A model generated the notes under the pieces. It made no database searches and was not told where the DNA came from. It worked only from the letters and a program-made list of their open reading frames with translations. The position numbers and the translations under genes are program-made. This document shows positions 1 to 7,400 of a stretch of DNA of 7,583 nt, piece by piece (within the stretch, counting starts at the first letter, position 1; each line of letters starts with the position of its first letter). The DNA comes from Verrucomicrobiia bacterium (GTDB taxonomy: Bacteria; Verrucomicrobiota; Verrucomicrobiia; CAIQCK01). The stretch is taken from assembly GCA_026417675.1 (NCBI GenBank), contig JAOACV010000098.1, forward strand, positions 1 to 7,583, written 5' to 3'.

Positions 1-1953
1 TTGAATATGAACCGTCGCTCGTTTCTCGGAGCTGCCGCTCTTGCTGCCGTGCCGTTCACCGGCGCGGCGCAGCAGCCAACTGACCAGGCGGAAGGATCGC
101 CGCGTTCGCTGGCGAAGAAGAACCTGCTGTTTTTCTTCACAGATGAAACTTGTCCCTCAGCGGGTGCCGTCACCGCCACGCTGAACTGGGTTGCGGCGAA
201 GACCGGCAACGACTTCGAGGCTTACGTTTGCATCCGGCCGAAGACTTGGGCGGGCGAGATTCTCGCGTTCACGGGCCACGGCCATGCGGAGCAATTCTAT
301 TACGCCGCGAACTTCTACGAGAAGGTGCTTTACTGTGCGCTGACGGAAAGCCCGGCTTTGCAGTTCAAGCGCGAAGTCATGGCTTTTGGCGGCGATGTGA
401 TCACGACGCAGAAGCCGGAAGACCTGGCCGAGTTCTATCGCGCCATCTTCGACTACTTCAGACTGGAGTTCCCCAAGGAGATTGTCTTGGTTCGGGGCCG
501 GCCACAGGGCGAGAAATCTCTCTGGCTCCAGCCTTACTGTTATCCGGACATTTGCTTTCGCGAGGCGTTGGGAGTCCACGCGGGGGCCGGCGCCGCGACC
601 CTGAAACGCTTCAGAGACTTGGGCGCGCAGAAGGCGTCCGTTCTCTACTGTTTGCCGCAGACGGTGGAGATGGCCCAAGCGGCCGGTTTGACTGTGGAGA
701 TCGTGGATTCGGTCAAGGACGGGGACACCTACGGGACCATTACCTGTCGCATTGCGGATCGCTGGATAGACCGCGCCAAAGGCATCGCGTTTGGCGACCC
801 GCACTGCACGCTGAAATGGATGCCGTTCTTCCTGCGCGAGCGGTATCTGACGCTGTTCGAGCCGGTCGGATGGAAGGAGTTCACCAAGACACTCGCCCGC
901 TACGCGAAAAAGACCGGCAACAACCTCATCTACGGCAGCCAGACGGTAAAACCGATGACGGACGACGTCGCCACCGAGTTCTCCAAAGAGGGCCTCATCA
1001 TGTCTCTGGTCGGTTTGGACGCGCGGATTGGCACGACCATCCAGTCGCGCCGGGCGTTGCCGGTGGACTGGCTGCGGGACGTTCGGCCGCCGTGGGAAGA
1101 AGAATGCGCCGATAAGTTCCTGGAAGAACGCGCGGCCAAGGACGCGATTGCGGTGTGCGTTTTGTTCTACGCGTCGGACCTCGGCCACCTGCCCGCTCTG
1201 TCGCGCGTGTTGGACCTGATGCTGGTCAAGGACATGAAATGCGGGCTCGCGTTTCCGAGCACATGGTATGACTTCCAGCCGCAACTGGTCGAACAGCTCT
1301 ACATTCCCATCCGGCACGGCGGGGTCTATCCCGCGATCGAGCCATTGCTTGTCAGCGCCGGCCAGGGCGTGGCCACCGAAGCGCAGGGTTATCTCGACGG
1401 CGAGTTGTTGACCCGCTCGCTGCTGGAGGCGAAAGCGCAAATCGCCCGGCATGTCGGCGAGAACCTCCTGCCGAAGGGCTACTACCCCTTCCAAGACGCG
1501 TGTCCCGGCTACAAGCATGGCGCGGGAGAACCGCCGTTCGCCGCCTTGGAGAAGGCCGGCGTCGAATACTGCATCACCTACCAGCACGAGCAGGAGTTCC
1601 CGCAAATTGTCTATCAGACCGCCAAACTGACGGCTCTGAATCAACAAACGTTGCACTGGTTCCCCGGATTTGAAGCCTTGGCGCCTTTGGACCGGCTCAG
1701 GGACTGGGAAAGACGGATGGCAATACACCGCCGCAACGGATGGATTTTCCTCGCATTCGACCTGCCGTTCTACGGTCTTTGTCCCGCCTACATGGGCGGT
1801 GCGGCCATGCCCACGTTGCAAACCACGATGGAAACCGTGCTGAGAGCAATGCAATACGCGGCATCGGGAGGCAAGACGGGCAGGCTTTTCCTTGCCAAGC
1901 CTCACGAGGTTGTTCGCTATTCGCGCGTCCTTCAAAAGCTCGGAAAACTCTGA
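1..1953 (+). CDS. Tat-exported protein of unrecognised family, about 650 aa
   Basis: I do not recognise this family. The N-terminus is a twin-arginine signal: Asn-Arg-Arg-Ser-Phe-Leu-Gly, then an Ala-rich hydrophobic stretch ending near Gly-Ala-Ala-Gln-Gln (about residues 18-25), so the product is probably exported folded. Two starts are possible: TTG at 1, or ATG at 7, which gives a more typical Met-Asn-Arg-Arg start. The upstream RBS is not visible. No further membrane span is evident. Conspicuous polar clusters (counted from the TTG) are TGHGH at 91-95, GDPHC at 265-269, IRHGG at 437-441 and YYPFQDAC at 494-501. There are about 14 cysteines, many for an exported protein. The C-terminal third has a loose resemblance to NodB-like polysaccharide deacetylase barrels, but I cannot point to the metal triad, so I do not assign this. 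It is followed after seven bases by an SDR and then a UxuA homologue, which suggests a role in sugar or uronate metabolism. The reading frame is certain; the function is unknown. Confidence 0.
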   Translation: MNMNRRSFLGAAALAAVPFTGAAQQPTDQAEGSPRSLAKKNLLFFFTDETCPSAGAVTATLNWVAAKTGNDFEAYVCIRPKTWAGEILAFTGHGHAEQFYYAANFYEKVLYCALTESPALQFKREVMAFGGDVITTQKPEDLAEFYRAIFDYFRLEFPKEIVLVRGRPQGEKSLWLQPYCYPDICFREALGVHAGAGAATLKRFRDLGAQKASVLYCLPQTVEMAQAAGLTVEIVDSVKDGDTYGTITCRIADRWIDRAKGIAFGDPHCTLKWMPFFLRERYLTLFEPVGWKEFTKTLARYAKKTGNNLIYGSQTVKPMTDDVATEFSKEGLIMSLVGLDARIGTTIQSRRALPVDWLRDVRPPWEEECADKFLEERAAKDAIAVCVLFYASDLGHLPALSRVLDLMLVKDMKCGLAFPSTWYDFQPQLVEQLYIPIRHGGVYPAIEPLLVSAGQGVATEAQGYLDGELLTRSLLEAKAQIARHVGENLLPKGYYPFQDACPGYKHGAGEPPFAALEKAGVEYCITYQHEQEFPQIVYQTAKLTALNQQTLHWFPGFEALAPLDRLRDWERRMAIHRRNGWIFLAFDLPFYGLCPAYMGGAAMPTLQTTMETVLRAMQYAASGGKTGRLFLAKPHEVVRYSRVLQKLGKL

Positions 1954-1960
1954 TCATGCC

Positions 1961-2716
1961 ATGAATAATTCGCTGACTGGACAAGTAGCCATTGTGACAG
2001 GCGCCTCGCGCGGGCTGGGGCGCGGCATCGCGCTGGTGCTCGCCGAGCAAGGCGCGGACGTGGTGGTGAACTACGTGTCGGCCGAGGCTCAGGCGCAGGA
2101 GGTCGTCGCGCAGATCACGATGATGGGACGGCGCGCGTTGGCGGTAAAGGCCGACGTGAGCGTGGCCGCCGAGGTGGAACGGTTGTTTCAGGCGACACTG
2201 GAGCATTTCGGCCGGCTCGACATACTTGTGAACAACGCCGGCACGTCGCAGCCCAAGGACATCTTCCAGATTGAGGCCGCCGACTGGGACCGGATCATCC
2301 GCACCAACCTCACCAGTTGCTTCCTCTGCTCGCAGGCCGCGATGCGAATCATGGCGCGCCAGAAGTCCGGCCGCATCGTCAACATCAGCTCCGTCGTGGG
2401 CCATCAAGGCGCGTTGTTCGGCCACGTCCACTACGCGGCCACCAAGAGCGGTATGCTCGGCATGACCCGCACGCTGGCCCGCACGGGCGCGCCGCTCGGC
2501 ATCACCGTCAACGCCGTCGCGCCCGGCTGCATCGAGACGGAACTTCTGCACGAGACGCTCAGCGACAAAGGCGTCGAGGAGATGCGCGCCAAAATCCCGC
2601 TCGGCCTGGGCACGCCGCGCGACGTGGGTCTGGCGGTGGCGTTTCTCTGCGGCGAAGGCGGCCGCTACATCACCGGCGCGACGCTCGACGTCAACGGCGG
2701 GTTGTATATGCGATGA
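1961..2716 (+). CDS. Short-chain dehydrogenase/reductase (FabG-like), candidate fructuronate reductase
   Basis: This is a classical SDR of 251 residues, normal for the family, predicted to be a cytosolic NAD(P)-dependent oxidoreductase. Visible motifs are the cofactor glycine motif TGASRGLG (residues 13-20), NNAG (91-94), structural Asn116, Ser144 in ISS, and the catalytic pair Tyr158 and Lys162 in YAATK. The C-terminus has the usual PG motif and ends in DVNGGLYMR. The Ser-Tyr spacing is 14 rather than the 13 of E. coli FabG, implying a one-residue loop insertion. I chose ATG 1961 because the Rossmann fold begins right after it; an in-frame extension upstream lies inside the preceding gene. 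The Shine-Dalgarno is weak, so translation may be coupled to the gene ending seven bases earlier. The stop overlaps the next start (ATGA). FabG-like sequence alone would suggest 3-oxoacyl-ACP reductase. Pairing with UxuA makes D-mannonate oxidoreductase (fructuronate reductase) of the SDR type, as in Bacillus YjmF/UxuB, a better inference. Family is certain, substrate is not. Confidence 0.93.
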   Translation: MNNSLTGQVAIVTGASRGLGRGIALVLAEQGADVVVNYVSAEAQAQEVVAQITMMGRRALAVKADVSVAAEVERLFQATLEHFGRLDILVNNAGTSQPKDIFQIEAADWDRIIRTNLTSCFLCSQAAMRIMARQKSGRIVNISSVVGHQGALFGHVHYAATKSGMLGMTRTLARTGAPLGITVNAVAPGCIETELLHETLSDKGVEEMRAKIPLGLGTPRDVGLAVAFLCGEGGRYITGATLDVNGGLYMR

Positions 2717-3777
2717 AGCTAGGCCTCGGTTTCCATCGCAGCCAGATTTCCGGCGACAACTTCCGTTTCGCGCGGCAGGCCGGCTGCACGCACGTCGTCG
2801 TCCATCTCGTCGAGCGCGTCCGCGATGGACTCCCGCCAAGCGCCGACGAGTTGTGCTTCGGCATGACGCGGGCGCGCGGCGTTGTGTGGAACTTTGAGGA
2901 ACTCGCAGCCGTCAAAAAACTGGCCAACGACGAAGGCTTGGAACTTGAGGCCATTGAGAACATTGACCCATCGTTTTGGTCCGACATCCTGCTCGACGGC
3001 CCGCGCAAGCCCCAACAACTCGAATCGCTGAAAGGTCTGCTCCGCAACATGGGCCGGCTGCGGATTCCGATTCTCGGCTACAACTTCAGCCTCGCGGGCG
3101 TTTGGGGCCGCGTGCACGGGCCGTTCGCGCGCGGCGGAGCGATTGTGCCGGCATTCCAACCAAACCATCCTCTCCAAGATCAACCGCTGCCGCGCGGCCA
3201 ACTCAACAATATCATCTATGATGCCGACGCGCCGTCCGGTCCAATCACCAGCGTTTCGCGCGACGAACTTTGGCAACGGCTGGCTGATTTTCTGAAAGCT
3301 CTCGTGCCGGTTGCCGAAACCGAAGGTGTCCGACTCGCGGCTCATCCTGACGATCCTCCGTTGCCGACGCTCCGCCAAACACCGCGGCTCCTGTATCAGC
3401 CGGAGCACTTCGACCGGCTGCTGGACTTGGTTCCGAGTCCGGCCAACGCGCTGGAGTTTTGCGCGGGCACGATTCAGGAGATGTCCGCAGCCGACGTGTA
3501 TGAAGTGGCGGCCCGCTACAGCCGCCGGCGCGCCATCGCCTACGTGCATTGCCGCAACGTCATCGGCAAGGTTCCCAACTACCGCGAGGCGTTCATTGAC
3601 GAGGGTGACATGGATGTGCCGCGCCTCCTGCGCGTCCTGCATCGCAACGGTTTCGACGGTGTCGTCATCCCCGACCACGCGCCGCAAATGACCTGCCCCG
3701 CTCCGTGGCACGCCGGGATGGCACACGCGCTGGGCTATCTGCAAGCGGTGTTGAAAAACCTGGCAGCAGCCTGCTAG
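2713..3777 (+). CDS. uxuA: Mannonate dehydratase family protein (UxuA-like)
   Basis: The 354-residue product matches UxuA, which removes water from D-mannonate to give 2-keto-3-deoxy-D-gluconate in hexuronate breakdown, in the cytoplasm, with Mn2+ or Fe2+. It has the length of the shorter (Bacillus-type) UxuA group and should form a TIM barrel. Visible family signatures are GYNFS (122-126), AHPDDPP (210-216), FCAGT (249-253), YVHCRNV (277-283), EGDMDV (297-302) and PDHAP (320-324). The likely metal ligands are His211, Cys250, His279 and Asp321; their spacing agrees with what I recall of the Streptococcus suis enzyme. The segment after PDH differs from the usual glycine/tyrosine-rich motif: it reads PQMTCPAPWHAG here, so the catalytic C-terminal loop may be altered. 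ATG 2713 is chosen because it overlaps the SDR stop and begins the conserved MKLGLGFH strand; the frame remains open upstream only as an overlap with the SDR. No clear Shine-Dalgarno is seen, consistent with translational coupling. Last gene of the operon. Confidence 0.88.
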   Translation: MKLGLGFHRSQISGDNFRFARQAGCTHVVVHLVERVRDGLPPSADELCFGMTRARGVVWNFEELAAVKKLANDEGLELEAIENIDPSFWSDILLDGPRKPQQLESLKGLLRNMGRLRIPILGYNFSLAGVWGRVHGPFARGGAIVPAFQPNHPLQDQPLPRGQLNNIIYDADAPSGPITSVSRDELWQRLADFLKALVPVAETEGVRLAAHPDDPPLPTLRQTPRLLYQPEHFDRLLDLVPSPANALEFCAGTIQEMSAADVYEVAARYSRRRAIAYVHCRNVIGKVPNYREAFIDEGDMDVPRLLRVLHRNGFDGVVIPDHAPQMTCPAPWHAGMAHALGYLQAVLKNLAAAC

Positions 3778-3797
3778 ACACGCTTCTAGGAAGCGAA

Positions 3798-3853
3798 AAG
3801 GCTTGCAGTGATTATCGTTTTCCCGCCCGTTTGTCGGGGCCGAGCCTTCTTTT
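3798..3853 (+). terminator. Possible intrinsic terminator after the uxuA operon
   Basis: About 20 bases after the uxuA stop, AAGGCTTG (3798-3805) can pair with CGAGCCTT (3841-3848), eight pairs with one G-T wobble, and is followed directly by CTTTTC. The 35-base loop contains a smaller CCCG/CGGG hairpin (3826-3829 with 3835-3838). An alternative outer stem CGAAAAG/CTTTTCG (3794-3800 with 3849-3855) uses some of the same bases. A compact CGCTTC-TAG-GAAGCG hairpin at 3781-3795 precedes it but has no T-run. The loop is long and the T-run short, so this is a weak call; position at the end of an operon supports it. Confidence 0.35.
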
Positions 3854-3987
3854 CGCGAATGAACCTGCCTCGATCTGATGGACAGCATGGTGGTTCGTGT
3901 GCTCTTATGCGGCCCAGCAGAATTGGAGGACGTGAAGGTAATATGGAGATTCCGGCGCCAATGGCTCGACAAAGTCGCGCGCCAGCC

Positions 3988-4017
3988 TTGACCTGCGTCG
4001 GGCGGCTGGCATAGAGT
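3988..4017 (+). promoter_or_regulatory. Candidate sigma-70-type promoter for the FHA gene
   Basis: TTGACC (3988-3993) matches the -35 consensus at five of six positions. After an 18-base spacer comes TAGAGT (4012-4017), four of six for the -10. Transcription would start near 4024 and give a leader of roughly 20 bases that includes the Shine-Dalgarno. Nothing else recognisable was seen between the possible terminator and this site (3856-3987). Confidence 0.5.
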
Positions 4018-4030
4018 CGCGGCAGCTTTT

Positions 4031-4037
4031 GGAAGGA
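4031..4037 (+). promoter_or_regulatory. Shine-Dalgarno of the FHA gene
   Basis: GGAAGGA lies five bases before ATG 4043. It is the clearest ribosome-binding site in the window and fixes the start of the FHA protein. The operon genes to the left lack a comparable site. Confidence 0.7.
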
Positions 4038-4042
4038 ACGAC

Positions 4043-4459
4043 ATGGCACTTCTGACGCATCGCAAAGCCAACGGCGAAGAGATCAAACTGGAGATCGGCA
4101 CCAAGCCTCTGGTGCTCGGTCGCGGCCGCGAGGCCGACATCCGCATCGAGGACGAAGAAGTCAGCCGCACACATTGCGCGATCTGGCTGGAAGGCACGAA
4201 GTTCCTGATCAAGGACCTGCGCAGCCGTAACGGCACGTTCGTCAACGACAAGAGTATCACCGAGGCTCAGTTGCAGCCGGGCGACCGCGTCCGCATCGGC
4301 CATTGCGAGTTTGTCTTCGAGGCGCAAGCGCCCAAGAGGGGATTTTCGACCATCCTGCGCGACGTGGAGAAAGAGATGATCGGCAAGGGCAAGGGGTTCA
4401 GCACCATCCTGCGCGAGGTGGTCAAGGACGTTCCACGCACCGGCGGAAAGAAAAAGTGA
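4043..4459 (+). CDS. Small FHA-domain protein with duplicated C-terminal motif
   Basis: The 138-residue cytosolic protein is one forkhead-associated domain plus a short tail. FHA domains bind phosphothreonine peptides and usually act with Ser/Thr kinases. The family signature is complete: LGRG with Gly26 and Arg27, DIRIED (32-37), VSRTH (40-44) with Ser41 and His44, DLRSRNGT (58-65) with Asn63, Asn68, and the closing LQPGDRVRIG (77-86). After the domain the tail carries two copies of GFSTILR(D/E)V at residues 100-108 and 118-126 and ends in a basic TGGKKK. There is no signal peptide or membrane span. The gene has its own candidate promoter and a strong Shine-Dalgarno, and converges on a transmembrane Ser/Thr kinase gene 18 bases away. 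By analogy with small FHA regulators such as GarA/OdhI, whose N-terminal threonines are phosphorylated, the tail may be phosphorylated and bind an FHA domain in cis or trans; that part is inference. The domain call is secure. Confidence 0.93.
   Translation: MALLTHRKANGEEIKLEIGTKPLVLGRGREADIRIEDEEVSRTHCAIWLEGTKFLIKDLRSRNGTFVNDKSITEAQLQPGDRVRIGHCEFVFEAQAPKRGFSTILRDVEKEMIGKGKGFSTILREVVKDVPRTGGKKK
4340..4420 (+). repeat. Tandem 9-residue repeat in the FHA protein tail
   Basis: GFSTILRDV (4340-4366) recurs as GFSTILREV (4394-4420), offset by exactly 54 bases. At DNA level ACCATCCTGCGCGA is identical in both copies, while the Ser codon differs (TCG and AGC). The protein sequence is therefore better conserved than the DNA, which suggests selection rather than a very recent duplication. 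Confidence 0.8.
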
Positions 4460-4477
4460 TTCGCATCGGCGCGCTGC

Positions 4478-7400
4478 TTAGGGAGCCTCACGCCCGCGCA
4501 AACGCTGGCCCGGTCCTTTGGCGGCCATCTGAGCGTGCTGGGAAACCTTGGTGAAGAACTCGTCCGGCCAGCGCACGCCGACCATCAGGCCATCGTCCGC
4601 GGCGTGATAGGCGGGGCAATCCGGCCGCAGGCGAAAATCCATCTGCATGCGGTTGGCCACCGCGGCCAGCGGCGGGTCGTCCCCGACCATCCCGGCGAAG
4701 TTGGATCCCTTCAACTGGGTGTCCACGACCTTGCGCCAGGCTTCCAGCGCGGCGCTGTCCGACAGCACCACCACGTTGTGATGCGAACCCTCCAGATTCA
4801 ATCGCTTCAACACCTCCGGAAGCTTCGCCCCGTCATCCGCCCCGCCCGCCGCTCGCGCCAGCGATTCGGCAAACACCACGTTGTTGACCAGCCTCACCGC
4901 ACAGGTTTTGTCCGCCGGAAACTGGGGTCCCAGCCACAACAACGAGCCGCCCACGCACGTGCAGTGCTCCAGACTGACGCGCTGCGGGCCTGAGAACTCG
5001 ATGCCGCGGCCCGTCGCCAGAGCGCAGTTGCGCAGAACCAGTTCGCCGCCTCCTGCGCAAACCACCAGCGGCGCATCGGACGAGTCGCGCCCGCGCACGC
5101 TGATCACGCATTGCGAGAACTCCGCCGACGCGCCGGGTCCAAGCTCGATGAGCGGGCGCGCGTTGCCCCTCCTCTCAGCCGGCGCCAGTGGCGGCGGGCT
5201 GGCCACACCGATCACCAGACCTTCAAACCGCCAGCGGCCGTTGGCGGCTTCCAGCCGCAGACTGGCGTCGCTGAACTTCGGCGGGCCAACCACAATGACC
5301 GGCAGCGTGCCGGTCTTGCCGAAGATGCTGATGTCCTTCAACGTTCGCGGCCCGCTCAGCCAGATATACGTCCCCTCATCCAGCTCCACGCCGTCGCCAT
5401 CTTTGACATCCCCCATCAGTTCCGACAGTGGCGCGGGCCGGCCGTTCACCCTGGGTGCCAGCCGGTGCACTGTGGCGCCGGGCCGCGCCATGACCATTTG
5501 CCGGAGCGTCGGGCCGGGCAGCTTCGTGGCCGGCGGCGCGGTGTGGGCGTCAATCTGCTCGCGCGACTCCCCCAGGTCGCGCGCGTTCTTTACCGCCTCC
5601 GTCTTGGCGAAATACTGGTCGAGCGACTTCAGGGTCTGCGCCGCGCGTTTCCAAGCCCTGGCTTGCACGGCGTTCCGCAATTGATCAAGCGACAACAACG
5701 CGCGCGTCTCCAGCGCGCTGCCCTCGGAGGCGATGACCGCGTCCTGCATCGTCTGCAAACGCTCGGCGGAGCACTTTAGGGTCACCGTCTCGGCGAACTG
5801 TTTGCTGATCAGCGCCAGCTTCGCGCCGGCCTCCTGCCACTTGCCGGCTGTGATCAGCCCCTGCGCTTCCTCGATCGCCGCCGCCGCTGCCGCCTCGATC
5901 GGCGCGCGCTCCATCGCCTCGCGCATCGCGTCAAACTGCTCCGCGATCTTCTTGGCGGCGCCGGCGGTGTCGAGCAGTTTCGCCTTGTCCATGTAGATGC
6001 GCGCCCAGTCGCTGCGGCCTTCGGCCAGGGCGAGCCATGCGGCGTTGACCAGCGTGTCCGGGTTGTCCTCGCCGAGCGTCGTCAGAATCAATTGCAGGCG
6101 CTCCTGCAAACTCAGCCCCGTCAAGTGGAACGTCCGGCCGACGCCCGCGATTTTGTCAATGGTGAGACTTTTCTCGTCCGCGGCGCTGACCGTGCCGCTG
6201 AGACCGCCGAAGGTCAGCGGCTTGCCTTGGAGCGTGGGCAGTGCCCGGCGAAACTTCTCCTCAAATGTTTTCAACGACTGGCTCATCGCCAGGTGCGTGT
6301 TGACCACGTCCTTGAGCGGCTCAAACTCCTTGCCATTAGCGGCGTTGTGGGCCGCGAGGATCGCTTTGTCATAGTCGCGCTGCTGCACCAGCGGCTTCCA
6401 GACGTTCAGGAAGTTGCGATAGGCTTCCTCCGCCGCCAAGCGCGCGGCGTTGGCGGCCTGCGCCTCCCTGCGGGCGCGCTCGGCCTCCTCGTCGGCCTTG
6501 CGTTGCTCCTCAGCGCGGCGGGCGGCCTCGGCTTTCTGCGCCTTGAACATCTCCTGGTAGCGGGCCAGCGCCTCGAGCCGCCGTCTCGTGAACACGGGAT
6601 CGGGCGCCGTCGCGGCAGTGTCGGCGGCGCGTTTGGGCTTCGGTTTGGCCGCCGGCGCGGTCTTCGCGGACGGCTGCGGCGCGCTCTCTGTTGTCACCAA
6701 CGGCTTGGGCTGCGGCGCCACCGCCGAGCGTTGTCGTTGTTTGATCGAACTCCAGATCGCCAGCCCGACCAAGGCGATGACCACCAGGCCGAAGCAGCCA
6801 ATCAACCGCCACACCCACAACCTTCGTCGCAGCGCGTTCAACTCCGCCGCGTCGATGGACGCCGGCGCGCGGATTACCGTCGTGCGCCCTTCCGGCAGCG
6901 AGACGGCGATCGGTTCGAGGCCCTGATAGACGCGCTCCAAGTCGTCGTAAAGCTCGACCATGTTCTGGTAACGCTGCGCCGGCTCCTTGGCCATCATCTT
7001 GCGGATGATGCGCACAAAGCCCTCGCTGAGGCCGGGGGTGTGTTTGCGCGGGTCGGGCAGCGGATCGTGGAGATGCTTATACATCACCGACATGGAACTG
7101 TCGGCCTCGTAGGGCGGTTTGCCGGTGACCAGATAGTAGAGCGTCGCGCCGAGGCTGTAGATGTCCGCGCGCGTGTCAATGTCCGAGTCCCCGCGCGCCT
7201 GCTCCGGCGCGATGAAATGCGGCGTCCCCATCATCGTGCCCGACACGGTCAGGTTCGAGTCCTCGCCCGCGACCTTCGCCAGACCCAGGTCGCAGACCTT
7301 CACCATGCCGTCGGGGGTCAGCATGATGTTTCGTGGCTTGATGTCGCGGTGGATGAGCTTCGCGCGGGTCCAGGCGTGGTTGAGGGCCGCCGCAACGCAC

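Noticed and set aside
157..1935. 592-codon open frame on the - strand opposite the Tat-signal gene
   Set aside because: It mirrors the codons of the + strand gene. Its translation is Arg/Gln/Val-rich with no motif, and the + strand frame has a clear export signal and normal composition.
2317..2712. In-frame upstream extension of the UxuA reading frame
   Set aside because: It overlaps the SDR in another frame and translates to Arg/His-rich sequence; conserved UxuA sequence begins at ATG 2713.
3932..3991. Possible 19-residue leader peptide starting at GTG 3932 after GGAGG
   Set aside because: The Shine-Dalgarno is only two bases from the GTG, the peptide has no attenuator-like codon run, and it ends inside the candidate -35 box of the FHA promoter.
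3808..4014. 68-codon + strand frame in the intergenic gap
   Set aside because: No Shine-Dalgarno, no conserved motif, and it overlaps the candidate terminator and promoter.
2719..4260. 513-codon open frame on the - strand across uxuA, the intergenic gap and the FHA gene
   Set aside because: It runs through two well-identified + strand genes and a promoter region, has low-complexity Arg-rich sequence and no recognisable domain; typical of GC-rich antisense frames.
89..7300. DLG in place of DFG in the kinase (7283-7291) as a sign of a pseudokinase
   Set aside because: DLG is a common variant in active bacterial Ser/Thr kinases, and the HRDIKPRN catalytic loop and APE motif are intact.
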